A stretch of DNA of 64,000 nucleotides from Sporobacter sp942492735 (GTDB taxonomy: Bacteria; Bacillota; Clostridia; Oscillospirales; Oscillospiraceae), in NCBI GenBank assembly GCA_942492735.1, contig OW818648.1, forward strand, positions 2,790,001 through 2,854,000. The letters run 5' to 3'. The position numbers and the translations under genes are program-made. This document shows, one piece after another, positions 41,665 through 50,562 of this stretch. The notes beneath the pieces were generated by a model. That model was not told where the DNA came from, searched no databases, and saw only the letters and a program-made list of their open reading frames with translations. Every line of letters begins with the position of its first letter. Within the stretch, counting starts at the first letter, position 1.

Positions 41665-43707
41665 ATGGCGGACAGATTATACGGTTATGTCGGCAAGATT
41701 GCCCGGATCAACCTCACAAACAGCTCTGTGGAGATCATCCCGACGTCAAAATATGTTCCCAAATATGTCGGCGGGCGCTCTGTCTGCAATAAAATCTTCT
41801 GGGATGAGGTAAAACCGGGTGTCAAAGCGTTTGACCCGGAAAATATGCTTATCTATATGACCGGCGCGACGACGGCGACAGGCATACCCACCGGCGGTCG
41901 GACAGTCTTTACGGGCATCTCGCCCAACAGCTATCCCGAGCAGTACTGCTGGAGCGGCATTGGGGGCTGGTTTGGCGCGGAACTTAAATTTGCGGGCTTC
42001 GACGGCTTTATTTTAGAAGGCAAAGCGCCAGAGCATACATACCTTTATATTGAAGATGACAAAATTCAGTTTTTATCAGCAGAGCCGATATGGGGTATGC
42101 TCGTCCATCCGACGCAAAAGAAGCTGGAGGAGATCCACGGTAAAAATGTCAAAAGCATCGTGATCGGACCGGCGGGGGAAAACCTTATGCGCAACGCCAG
42201 CATCACAACGTCAAATGACAACGTTGCGGCGAAAAGCGGCTTTGGCGCGGTATTTGGCTCAAAGAATCTCAAAGCGATCACCATACGCGGGACGGGTGCC
42301 GTTTATCCGGCTGATATTGAAAAACTCTTTGAGCTGCGAAAAAAGATGGGTGAACCGTATATGCGTCCGAGTCCCGTCATCCATGAGGAGACGCACGGCA
42401 TGGACCAGAACACGATGCCTGTTGAAGGCGGCTGGCTCAGAGGCCAGGTGGCCTGCAGCCACGGCTGCAATCAGCATTGCTGCCGATTGATGATGAACAT
42501 GAAATCAGCATTTTCCGATGAGCGGATCAATCAAGTAGAAAAGTGCGTCGGCATCTTTGCCTACGGCTTCCAACAGGACTGCAGCTGGACACCGATCATG
42601 AGCTTTGAAACGGAGCGGAATCATTTTTTACCCTGCAAGATGCTCAGTCAGGAGATGCCGGAAATTGATATCTCCGATCCGCACTTCAAGGAACTGTTTG
42701 ACAAGGTGCCGGGCGATACGGTTAATTTCTGGAAGCCGGACTTCGATAAGGGCAGCGTCATGATGGATATGTGTAATGAATACGGCATGGACAAATGGGA
42801 CGTCATTGTCTGGTTTATGACGTGGCTGTCCATGGCGAAAAAAGAAGGTCTCCTTGAAGACCTCGATTTCGGCATGGAGGTTGATGTCGAAAATGAGGAA
42901 TTTGTGAAATACTTCCTCGATATGATTACATATCGGAAAGGGAAGTACGGCCCGATCTTCGCCGAGGGCATGGCGCGCGCCATCAGAACACTCGGTAAAG
43001 AAAAATACGGTGATACGATTTATCAGGGCCGCTTCTCACAGGTGATCCCCGGCAAACAGCTTGATCTCCCCGTCAGCCTGGAAACGGCATGGGGACATAG
43101 CTACCACTGGCAAGGTCGAGGCTTTGAAGGTTCTATACCCAAGCCCGGCTGGCTGGCGACCTCGCTGGAGCTTATGACCTCGACGCGTGATTGTCAGACC
43201 GTCGAGCATCATCATCAGAAATTTGAGGATTATTTGAAGTTTAAGGATGATCCATGTCACAGCCCGGTGCTTGTTGAGGGCGTCATCATGAACCAGAACA
43301 AGGCCGAGCTCAAGGATTCCGTCACGTCCTGCGAGTTTCAGTCGCCTGATCTTTTCTGGCCCGACATGGAGGCGCAGGCTTATTCCGCCGCGACAGGCAT
43401 CGAGACAACGGAAGAAGAGCTTGGCGAGGCTGCGGAGCGCTCGAGACTGCTGTTCCGCGCCATTTTGATCCGTAATTTCGGCCGTGACAGGGAGATGGAG
43501 GTTAACGCCGTATTTCCAACCATGCAATACCCTGATCCCTGGGGCGAGACGGTGACGTGGGAGGACTGGAATGACCTGACGGACCTCTATTATGAGATGC
43601 GCGGCTGGGACAAAAAAACAGGCTGGCCGACGCGCGCAACATATGAGCGTTTCGGTTTGAAGGATGTTGCCGATGAACTTGAAACAGTGGGAAAGCTTCC
43701 CAGTTAG
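41665..43707 (+). CDS. aor: Aldehyde:ferredoxin oxidoreductase, tungsten-type
   Basis: 680 residues. N-terminal domain with GYVGKIARINLTNSSVEIIP and GGRSVCNKIFWDE; pterin-binding parts TATGIPTGGRTVFTGISPNS and GPAGENLMRNASITTSNDNVAAKSGFG; cluster motif CSHGCNQHC (C-x3-C-x3-C) with a later Cys near DSVTSCEF. These match AOR-family enzymes, which oxidise aldehydes to acids, or reduce acids, with a W-bispterin cofactor. Paired with the ferredoxin subunit one base upstream. ModABC at 9.7-12.3 kb could supply the metal oxyanion. Confidence 0.92.
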   Translation: MADRLYGYVGKIARINLTNSSVEIIPTSKYVPKYVGGRSVCNKIFWDEVKPGVKAFDPENMLIYMTGATTATGIPTGGRTVFTGISPNSYPEQYCWSGIGGWFGAELKFAGFDGFILEGKAPEHTYLYIEDDKIQFLSAEPIWGMLVHPTQKKLEEIHGKNVKSIVIGPAGENLMRNASITTSNDNVAAKSGFGAVFGSKNLKAITIRGTGAVYPADIEKLFELRKKMGEPYMRPSPVIHEETHGMDQNTMPVEGGWLRGQVACSHGCNQHCCRLMMNMKSAFSDERINQVEKCVGIFAYGFQQDCSWTPIMSFETERNHFLPCKMLSQEMPEIDISDPHFKELFDKVPGDTVNFWKPDFDKGSVMMDMCNEYGMDKWDVIVWFMTWLSMAKKEGLLEDLDFGMEVDVENEEFVKYFLDMITYRKGKYGPIFAEGMARAIRTLGKEKYGDTIYQGRFSQVIPGKQLDLPVSLETAWGHSYHWQGRGFEGSIPKPGWLATSLELMTSTRDCQTVEHHHQKFEDYLKFKDDPCHSPVLVEGVIMNQNKAELKDSVTSCEFQSPDLFWPDMEAQAYSAATGIETTEEELGEAAERSRLLFRAILIRNFGRDREMEVNAVFPTMQYPDPWGETVTWEDWNDLTDLYYEMRGWDKKTGWPTRATYERFGLKDVADELETVGKLPS

Positions 43708-43914
43708 CTGAAGGTGCTCTGAAGGTGCTGAAAAAGTGATAAAATGTTGATAAAATGATATAAGTACCAAAGCGTATTCTTGCGGAATAGGGTCGATTTG
43801 TGACATTAAATAGAAAACAACTAAAAAAATGAGAATAAAATGAGACAAGCCTATTGACAAATAGAAACAATTATGATACTTTCACGGTACAGTTATCAAT
43901 ATATTCAAAACGAT

Positions 43915-44026
43915 AAATGGCAAACCTGCCGAAAGACAGGGACGCAAAGCCAAGGGTCTAACGTCAAAAATGTCTTCAAGAGACTTCGTCTCTTTGGAGC
44001 AGTATGACTATGACAGCCGGTTGCCG
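43915..44026 (+). ncRNA. c-di-GMP-I (GEMM) riboswitch
   Basis: The core AACCTGCCGAAAGACAGGGA then CGCAAAGCCAAGGGTCT, a variable hairpin (AGAGACTTCGTCTCT), and ACAGCCGGTTGCC are the conserved blocks of GEMM-I in order, including the GNRA-like GAAA tetraloop and its receptor region. A terminator-type hairpin follows at 44050. It is on the strand of the HTH and dehydratase-like genes. Confidence 0.9.
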
Positions 44027-44049
44027 AACTTGAAGGATTTGCATTTATG

Positions 44050-44085
44050 CCTCCTTCCCGAGTGTCGGTGAAGGAGGTATTTTTA
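44050..44085 (+). terminator. Riboswitch expression platform: terminator hairpin that also hides a ribosome site
   Basis: CCTCCTTC (44050-44057) pairs with GAAGGAGG (44070-44077) and CCGA with TCGG inside, followed by TATTTTTATT. The 3' arm is itself the strong ribosome site AAGGAGG for the TTG at 44086, so folding would stop both transcription and translation. Confidence 0.75.
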
Positions 44086-44391
44086 TTGAAAAAAACGAAA
44101 GCTAAGGAGTTCGACCAAACGATATTAAAAGAAAGGAAATCTGATATGTCGAAGGAAGTATTAAGAAAACAATTGGTAGAAATGTACAGCGAAGGCAGAA
44201 GCATAGACCATATCTGTCACGAGTACAACGTACCCAGATCCACATTTTACAGATGGATCAGAAAATCGCGCAGTGATAACCCTGATATATCGGATGATGA
44301 CATCCGAATTATCGTCACAAAAATAGCGGAACTCGAGGAAGAGGCCATGACGTACAAGAAGGTCCTTATGCTGCTGAAGAGGGCCGAGTGA
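44086..44391 (+). CDS. Small HTH protein (transposase-subunit-like) under c-di-GMP riboswitch
   Basis: 101 residues from TTG 44086, eight bases after AAGGAGG; an alternative is ATG 44146 (MSKEVLRKQLVEMYSEGRS) behind AAAGGA. It has a helix-turn-helix SIDHICHEYNVPRSTFYRWI like IS3-type OrfA or the HTH_Tnp domains, then a coiled-coil tail KIAELEEEAMTYKKVLMLL. No OrfB or inverted repeats follow, so it is either a domesticated regulator or a remnant. Confidence 0.72.
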   Translation: MKKTKAKEFDQTILKERKSDMSKEVLRKQLVEMYSEGRSIDHICHEYNVPRSTFYRWIRKSRSDNPDISDDDIRIIVTKIAELEEEAMTYKKVLMLLKRAE

Positions 44392-44456
44392 AAAGTCGGC
44401 ATACTATTTAGTTAAATGGATCCTGCTGAAATTTCGACAAGTGAGGTGAGGATGAT

Positions 44457-45989
44457 ATGAAAAAAAAGGATACTTTGAGGAAATGCCTGACTTTCGGTGC
44501 GGATTCTCTCAGTATTATTGCAGGGAGTATAACTTGCGTGCTCATATACCATCCTGCCGCATCATTTTCGGATAACCTCGTTATTATCCTGGCGTTTATC
44601 CCAATGGTTCTCGTTACAATGGCACTCATCAGCGTTATAATTAAAACGTATCATAGACCAATTATGGATAATGTCGCATCCAGCATGATTTTATCCATCG
44701 GCGCATTCGCACTCGCCTTTGCAATGTCGGTGTTTTTTCTCCTGCTGATAAACCCGGAGCAACTGAATCCAGTATTTCTAGTGAATCTGCTTATTTATTC
44801 AGTATTCTTCCTCGGGACATACAGACTGGCATTATCGTTGCATCACAGGGAAGACGGACTATCAAGAAACAAACGTATAGTCACGCAGGATGGCAGACCG
44901 TTAAAGACAAATTTCAATGAAACCCGTATCGAGCAGCTTTTAGGGCGCTGTACCGCTCGGCAGGACATACAGGCTATCGGCAGCTACATTGCTGATAAAA
45001 CTGTATTGATCTCGGGTGGCGCCGGGGCGATCGGATTTGAGCTCTGCAGTCAGATTCTTCAATATAATGCAAAACGCGTTGTGATATACGACATTAATGA
45101 AAGTAAATTATTCGAAACAGAGACCGAACTGTGCTTGAAATATTCTAAAACACAGTTTGCTGCCTGCCTCGGCTCAACCCAGGACAGGGCGCGCCTCCGT
45201 GAAATATTCGACCTATACAGACCGCAGATTGTAATCCATGCTGCTGCCTACAAGCATGTATCTATGATGGAATCGAATCCGCAGGAAGCGCTGAAAAACA
45301 ACGTCATGGGCACGCTTTATATGGTTGAAATGGCTATTAAGCATCGGGCCGACCGTTTTATCCTTTTATCAACCGATATGGCTGTTAAACCGACGAATAT
45401 CATGGACGCGACGAAACGCGTGGCCGAGATGCTCATTCAGCGGGCCAACAGCTGGAGCAGCACACGCTTTTCGGCAGTTCGCTTCGGAACAGTGATCACG
45501 AGCCATGGCAGCATTGTACAGCTGTTTCGAAAGCAGATACAAGAAGGCGGCCCAATTTATATTGCAGACAAGAATATCATAAGGTACTCCATGACAATAC
45601 CCGAAGCAGCTTCACTCATTTTAGAAGCAGGTGCCTTATCAACGGGCGGTGACGTATTCACGCTCGGCATGGGCAGCCCTGTCAACATTTACGAGCTGGC
45701 TCAATCAATGATCCGTTACGCCGGACTCAAACCGGGCAAGGATATTAAGATCGAAATTACAGGTGCACGTAAAGCTGATAAAAGCATGCCTGATAACAAT
45801 CTGCCGGACGATTCTGTACGCAATACCGAAAACGAGAGGATTTACGTCCTTGAAGCGAACGAGAATCCTCCGGTGACATTTGAAGCCGCATTTGACAAGC
45901 TCTGTCAGTCGATTGACTGTAGGGATTACGGATCGGCTTTCAATGAAGTCAGCATCCTTGTTCCGACGTACCATACAACAAGACAATAA
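44457..45989 (+). CDS. Membrane nucleotide-sugar dehydratase-like protein (CapD/FlaA1 family)
   Basis: 510 residues. Four hydrophobic segments (about 15-130) precede a Rossmann SDR domain starting TVLISGGAGAIGFELCSQIL. HAAAYKHVSMMESNPQEALKNN and YSMTIPEAASLILEAGAL match 4,6-dehydratases of polysaccharide biosynthesis. The family usually reads STDKAVNPTNVMGATKR; here it is STDMAVKPTNIMDATKR, so the Lys after the catalytic Asp is Met. It is also shorter than typical members (about 600), lacking most of the middle CoA-binding-like domain. Probably c-di-GMP controlled through the upstream riboswitch. Confidence 0.85.
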   Translation: MKKKDTLRKCLTFGADSLSIIAGSITCVLIYHPAASFSDNLVIILAFIPMVLVTMALISVIIKTYHRPIMDNVASSMILSIGAFALAFAMSVFFLLLINPEQLNPVFLVNLLIYSVFFLGTYRLALSLHHREDGLSRNKRIVTQDGRPLKTNFNETRIEQLLGRCTARQDIQAIGSYIADKTVLISGGAGAIGFELCSQILQYNAKRVVIYDINESKLFETETELCLKYSKTQFAACLGSTQDRARLREIFDLYRPQIVIHAAAYKHVSMMESNPQEALKNNVMGTLYMVEMAIKHRADRFILLSTDMAVKPTNIMDATKRVAEMLIQRANSWSSTRFSAVRFGTVITSHGSIVQLFRKQIQEGGPIYIADKNIIRYSMTIPEAASLILEAGALSTGGDVFTLGMGSPVNIYELAQSMIRYAGLKPGKDIKIEITGARKADKSMPDNNLPDDSVRNTENERIYVLEANENPPVTFEAAFDKLCQSIDCRDYGSAFNEVSILVPTYHTTRQ

Positions 45990-46024
45990 TAGAAACGACC
46001 CGAACGCTGTTTGGGTGTATCGAA

Positions 46025-46057
46025 GGGCTTTCCCGCAAAACGGGAGAGCCCCTTTTT
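46025..46057 (+). terminator. Intrinsic terminator after the CapD-like gene
   Basis: GGGCTTTCCCG (46025-46035) pairs with CGGGAGAGCCC (46041-46051), then CTTTTT. Confidence 0.85.
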
Positions 46058-46161
46058 GTACAATTTATGGGACATATTAGAAAATAATCGAAAAAACACT
46101 TGCAATATATCGAATATCGTCGTAGAATAATATCGAACGTTAAATAAAAAGGAGATGAACT

Positions 46162-46719
46162 ATGGATTCAGACTTAAGGGTGAAAATTAAAGAAACTGCC
46201 GTAGATCATTTCAATACTGACGGCTACCACGGCGCGACAATCCGCAACATCGCAAAGGATGTCAACTGCTCGCTGCCGATGGTTTATTATTATTTCAACA
46301 GCAAGAAGGAACTCTTTCACGAGATAATAAAAAAAGATTACTTTGAGCTCCTCGACAGGCACTCAAAGCAAATCAAAATAAACGATATCGTTGAGTTTTA
46401 CACGCAATACGTCTATAGGCTCAATAAGCTCAGCAGCTATGATAAAAAAGTTTTTCGTCTTGGTGTTAAAGTCAATCTGTCATTCGACGGGGACGAAGAT
46501 TTGCGCGAGGTGATGGATGAATGGGAGAAGACATTGATTCCGTGGCATTTTCAGCGTATCATGCCGCATTTGGGAGACGTCGGTAACTGGATCGTCATTA
46601 TTCGTACACTCATTCACCTGCTTGACAATCTGATTGAAACAGTCGTTGTTAAAAACCGTTATTTATCCGAGGAAGCAATTCGTGAAGATATCCGCATTAT
46701 TCTAGATAAGGCCAGATAG
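46162..46719 (+). CDS. TetR/AcrR-family transcriptional regulator
   Basis: 185 residues. N-terminal HTH: TAVDHFNTDGYHGATIRNIA then VNCSLPMVYYYFNSKKELFHEII. The C-terminal domain is helical with IRTLIHLLDNLIETVVVKNR. AAAAGGAG precedes the ATG. Upstream at 46128-46140 ATATCGAACGTTA shares a TCGAACGTTA-like core that could be its operator. Confidence 0.87.
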   Translation: MDSDLRVKIKETAVDHFNTDGYHGATIRNIAKDVNCSLPMVYYYFNSKKELFHEIIKKDYFELLDRHSKQIKINDIVEFYTQYVYRLNKLSSYDKKVFRLGVKVNLSFDGDEDLREVMDEWEKTLIPWHFQRIMPHLGDVGNWIVIIRTLIHLLDNLIETVVVKNRYLSEEAIREDIRIILDKAR

Positions 46720-46750
46720 CAAGCAGAAGAAGACGAAAGGACGTTACATA

Positions 46751-47047
46751 ATGGAAGCAAGCTTAATGAAAGTCGTTTTTTCAAGCATTGTAAACGGAAC
46801 AAGCGGAGATGTGTCGGCAAATGAGGTTAAATCTAACGATTCGGATTCAGCAGTTGACAAGAGTTGTTGTTTTAAGCCTCAATTCACATTCAGTCAAACG
46901 AAGGCTGAATCGAGCGAATTGTTTGACAAATCATCGCAAGAGGCCTTTGATTCCCTCATTAACGCGTCAAATTGCGCGAATCTTCAAGAAAATAAAAGCA
47001 TAGAAGGCTATTTCGTTGTTCTAGCGCAATACAGTAACCGGTTTTAA
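46751..47047 (+). CDS. Hypothetical protein downstream of TetR
   Basis: 98 residues, Ser/Asn-rich and low in clear structure, starting MEASLMKVVFSSIVNGTSG. GAAAGGACGTTACATA precedes the ATG and it follows the TetR gene by 31 bases, as in an operon. The end overlaps the convergent metallopeptidase-like gene by 27 bases. No family recognised; it may not be a true protein. Confidence 0.4.
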   Translation: MEASLMKVVFSSIVNGTSGDVSANEVKSNDSDSAVDKSCCFKPQFTFSQTKAESSELFDKSSQEAFDSLINASNCANLQENKSIEGYFVVLAQYSNRF

Positions 47048-47500
47048 ACTGCTGAGCATATAGAGCGCGGATTCCTTTTTGTATGTATTCGGTGAGCTGT
47101 ATAGGTTTTCAAGCCTCTTATCAATAAGCTCCCGAGTATCCCGATCAGCAGCTGATTTCTTAAGTGCATATAATCTGCTGATAGTTTGCTTTCGTGTTGT
47201 CGCAGCTGAAGCGACGAGATCCGCTCTGTATTCAAATCGTATATCCCACGGTTTCCAAACATCCTGAAAGAACAGATGAGCAACCTCGTGCCAAAGTCGG
47301 TTATAGATGAATTCCTCATTTGTGACTTTTGTCAAACTGTGGCTAATGATGAAAAAACTTGTGCCATCTTTATACAGGGCGCTTCTTGAGTCGTTGCTGT
47401 CATTTGTTATAAAAACCGGTATTTTGTTCCAATCGCGGATATAGCGGCACCACTGCGTCGCTTGACTGTTGCTGATACAAACTAATTTATTAATTTCCAT
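47021..47500 (-). CDS. IrrE/ImmA-like metallopeptidase-domain protein
   Basis: 159 residues from ATG 47500 behind GGGGTG. The zinc motif is LWHEVAHLFF (His71, Glu72, His75), followed by FEYRADLVASAATT, where the Glu would be a third ligand. This matches the single-domain metallopeptidase fold of ImmA/IrrE but no HTH is attached and no target repressor is adjacent. Cytosolic; target unknown. Confidence 0.72.
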   Translation of the reverse strand: MEINKLVCISNSQATQWCRYIRDWNKIPVFITNDSNDSRSALYKDGTSFFIISHSLTKVTNEEFIYNRLWHEVAHLFFQDVWKPWDIRFEYRADLVASAATTRKQTISRLYALKKSAADRDTRELIDKRLENLYSSPNTYKKESALYMLSSLKPVTVLR

Positions 47501-47606
47501 AACCATCACCCCAACAACTGTAATATAATGGAATTATAATGGCTTCAAAAAGAATTATTTGCCGAAGAAACACGAAAATGGAAAAAAATGTAATAACGGT
47601 GATATA

Positions 47607-47648
47607 GACAGCTCCCATGCTGAATTTTTAGCATGGGAGCTGTCTTTG
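47607..47648. terminator. Strong hairpin before the germination operon
   Basis: GACAGCTCCCATGCT (47607-47621) and AGCATGGGAGCTGTC (47630-47644) are perfect 15-base arms around GAATTTTT, followed by TTTG. It could insulate the operon from upstream transcription. Confidence 0.65.
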
Positions 47649-47753
47649 TCGGTGTTGTAAATACTTGGAATAGAAATCTCCCGATGTTTTTTTTAGAATA
47701 TGCAATACTATATATGAATAATTAATGGAATAAACAAGCGTTGGAGTAAAAAT

Positions 47754-49364
47754 ATGTTCGGTTTTCTTATGAAAAAAGCAGGATACTGGTTCGCAAAAAA
47801 GCAGGAAGCTAATACACCTAAAGATCAGAATAAAAACGATGACAAAATATCGAAAAAGCTTGCTGACACTATACAAGCTATTAAGTCGGAGACAAGCGGC
47901 AGCAATGACGTTGTCATTCGAGAGTTATTAATCGGGACAGATCAAAATGTCAAAGGCGCTCTTGTTTTCGTTGACGGCATGGCTAACGTCGAAGTCATGA
48001 ATAGGGACTTAATAAACCCGTTAATGTTTAAAGCTGTCATTAATGAAGCAATGCAAAAAGACAAAAATAGCATTTTGAATTATTTATCGGAATCAATTAT
48101 ATCGGTTAATGAAGTAGAGCTTGTAGAGACTTTAAGCGAAGCCATTAACGGATTTTTAAACGGGGATGTTGTGCTGTTTATTGACGGCGGCGAAAAAGCT
48201 GTCATCATTAATTCAAAAGGCTGGGAAAAGCGCAGCGTCAACGAGCCGGCCAGTGAAGCGGTTGTCAGAGGTCCCCGGGAGAGCTTTACTGAAAATTTGC
48301 GCACAAATACCTCTCTTATCAGAAGAAAAATAAAAAACCAGGCACTCACGTTGGATGCAATGGTCATCGGCAGAAAAACACGGACGAACATCGCCATCGC
48401 CTATATTAGGGGGGTAGCGAAGCAGGAGCTGATCGACGAGATCAAGAAGCGGCTGAAGGCTATCAATACCGATTCTATTCTAGACACTGGTTATATTGAA
48501 CAATTGATCGAAGATTCGCCCGGTTCAATCTTTGCAACAATCGGATTTTCGGAGAAACCAGACGTTGTCGCGGCAAAAATTTTGGAAGGACGCGTTGCAA
48601 TCATTGCCGATGGCACGCCGTTTGTTCTCACAGCACCGTTTTTATTTCTCGAAAGCTTTCAGGCGGCGGAGGACTATTATTTCAGACCGTATTTTGTAAC
48701 CATGACACGTATCGTCAGAATTATAGGTTATGCCATAACCGTTTTAGCGCCGGCGCTTTACGTTGCCATCACAACTTATCATCAGGAGCTTCTTCCGACG
48801 AGCCTGCTCATTACAATGGCGCAGTCTCGGGAGGGCGTCCCTTTTCCTGCTTTTATCGAATGCCTTATTATGATTATTTTGTTTGAAATATTGAGGGAGG
48901 CCGGTATCAGACTCCCGCGCCCTGTCGGCCAGGCAATGAGTATTGTCGGTGCTCTTGTCATCGGAGAATCCGCTGTTGCAGCAGGCCTTATCGGCGCGCC
49001 AATGGTCATCGTTGTTGCGCTTACCGCTGTATCTGGGTTCTTGGCTCCAAACCAGAATGATTCGGCTGTTATTATGAGAATGATTATGCTGATTTTGGGT
49101 GCGACCTTCGGCGGATTCGGTATAACGATGGGCTTGCTCGGAGCGCTTGTGCATATGGCATCGCTTGAATCGTTCGGTTACCCTTATCTCTCCCCGACAG
49201 TCCCGTTTGATTTGGAAGATTCAAAGGATGCCGTTGTGCGCGCGCCGTTATGGCTGATGCTCAGCCGCCCGAAGGGAATGGCGGACGATCGACAGAGAAA
49301 AGAATATAAAGTACCTCCGGCAGGCGCGGATAATGCAGGCAGTGGGGAGGGCGCCGAGAAATGA
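47754..49364 (+). CDS. gerAA: Spore germination protein, GerA family A subunit
   Basis: 536 residues. A soluble N-terminal region (about 1-290, with VIRELLIGTDQNVKGALVFVDG) precedes about five membrane segments with VPFPAFIECLIMIILFEILREAGIRLPRPVG, AVAAGLIGAPMVIVVALTAVSG and ATFGGFGITMGLLG. This is the standard GerAA/GerKA plan. In spores it sits in the inner membrane as part of the germinant receptor. GGAG precedes the ATG. Confidence 0.95.
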   Translation: MFGFLMKKAGYWFAKKQEANTPKDQNKNDDKISKKLADTIQAIKSETSGSNDVVIRELLIGTDQNVKGALVFVDGMANVEVMNRDLINPLMFKAVINEAMQKDKNSILNYLSESIISVNEVELVETLSEAINGFLNGDVVLFIDGGEKAVIINSKGWEKRSVNEPASEAVVRGPRESFTENLRTNTSLIRRKIKNQALTLDAMVIGRKTRTNIAIAYIRGVAKQELIDEIKKRLKAINTDSILDTGYIEQLIEDSPGSIFATIGFSEKPDVVAAKILEGRVAIIADGTPFVLTAPFLFLESFQAAEDYYFRPYFVTMTRIVRIIGYAITVLAPALYVAITTYHQELLPTSLLITMAQSREGVPFPAFIECLIMIILFEILREAGIRLPRPVGQAMSIVGALVIGESAVAAGLIGAPMVIVVALTAVSGFLAPNQNDSAVIMRMIMLILGATFGGFGITMGLLGALVHMASLESFGYPYLSPTVPFDLEDSKDAVVRAPLWLMLSRPKGMADDRQRKEYKVPPAGADNAGSGEGAEK

Positions 49365-50557
49365 AGCGATGTTTGAAATATATAACCAATATTATCATCC
49401 TGCTGACATGCTTATCCGTTCTTTCCGGCTGTTTTGACCGGCGGGAGCTCGATACGCTCGGCATTGTGATGGGGGTCGCCATTGATAAGGCGGAGTCGGA
49501 GGGTAAGACGGAATTGACAGTTCAGCTGGTTAATGTCGCGGGCGGGCAGTCGTCAAAGTCATCCAAATCGAAGGATTCAAAAGCAGGCGAATCTGGCGGT
49601 TCGTCAGCATTTATCAATATCACAAGAACAGGCGGAAGCATTAACTATATCATCAGAGAAATGCAGCATAAAATGAGCCGGAGGATATATGTGGCACACA
49701 GCCAGGTTATCATTCTGGGGGAGGAGCTGGCAAAAAGCGGCGTTCGGGATGCGCTCGACTTTTTCGCGCGTGCGCCTGAGGCGAGAATGACGCTGCACGT
49801 CTTTGTGGCTAAAGGGAAGGGCAGCGAGGTCCTTAAGGTCGATCCAGAATTTGAAAAGATGCCCAGCACAGAATTAACGAAAATGCTGGAGGACCAGAAG
49901 ATTACCTCACATGCGCCCATCATTACGGAATTTGAGTTTGTCAGCACGATGATTAGCAAAACGACGGCGGCTGTGGCGCCCATTATCATACTTGAAGAAG
50001 AAGAAGACGGAAGAAAAATGATTGCCGTCGCCGGGAGTGCTGTCTTTAAAGAAAGCATAATGGTCGGGGAGTTGGACGAAGAGCAGACAATGGGCTTGCT
50101 TTTTATCAAAAATAAGATAAAAACAGGCGTCATGCAGTTAAGCATACTGGATACACCGAGCACCATTGAAATCAGACAGGCCAAATCAAAGGTGCGTCCC
50201 ATCTTATATTCGGATGGGTCCGCTGTGTTCAATGTTGAAGTCAACGTCACGGTCGGACTCGGCGATCAATCAGGCACTGTCAACCTCGCCGACCCCGACA
50301 ATACCGCAGTTATGCTCAGCGTCGCTGAGGCGGCTGTCAAGGAAAAAATCCAAGGCACAATCATGAAGTCGAAGGAGCTTAACGCCGATGTGTTTGGCTT
50401 CGGTGAGTATCTAAACAGAAAATATCCGGATCAATGGAAAGAAATGAAAAACGAGTGGGATGCGCTGTACAAAAATATCACGGTAAATGTGACAGTCAAA
50501 GCAAAGGCGGACGGCAGCGGCCGAATTGTCAAGCCACTCGTTCCTGAGGGAGCTTAA
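49361..50557 (+). CDS. gerAC: Spore germination lipoprotein, GerA family C subunit
   Basis: 398 residues. A lipoprotein signal ends LTCLSVLSGC, then DRRELDTLGIVMGVAIDKAE, the classical GerAC start. IYVAHSQVIILGEELAKSGV and the long C-terminal domain ending DALYKNITVNVTVKAKADGS follow. Its ATG overlaps the A-subunit stop by four bases. Confidence 0.95.
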   Translation: MKRCLKYITNIIILLTCLSVLSGCFDRRELDTLGIVMGVAIDKAESEGKTELTVQLVNVAGGQSSKSSKSKDSKAGESGGSSAFINITRTGGSINYIIREMQHKMSRRIYVAHSQVIILGEELAKSGVRDALDFFARAPEARMTLHVFVAKGKGSEVLKVDPEFEKMPSTELTKMLEDQKITSHAPIITEFEFVSTMISKTTAAVAPIIILEEEEDGRKMIAVAGSAVFKESIMVGELDEEQTMGLLFIKNKIKTGVMQLSILDTPSTIEIRQAKSKVRPILYSDGSAVFNVEVNVTVGLGDQSGTVNLADPDNTAVMLSVAEAAVKEKIQGTIMKSKELNADVFGFGEYLNRKYPDQWKEMKNEWDALYKNITVNVTVKAKADGSGRIVKPLVPEGA

Positions 50558-50562
50558 GTGTC

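Noticed and set aside
43036..43860. Long minus-strand open frame opposite the end of aor
   Set aside because: Overlaps the conserved AOR coding sequence, shows no family motif, and its start lies in AT-rich intergenic DNA without a ribosome site.
44086..44391. An intact insertion sequence of the IS3 type
   Set aside because: Only an OrfA-like HTH is present; no OrfB, terminal inverted repeats or target duplication flank it, and it is wired to a riboswitch.
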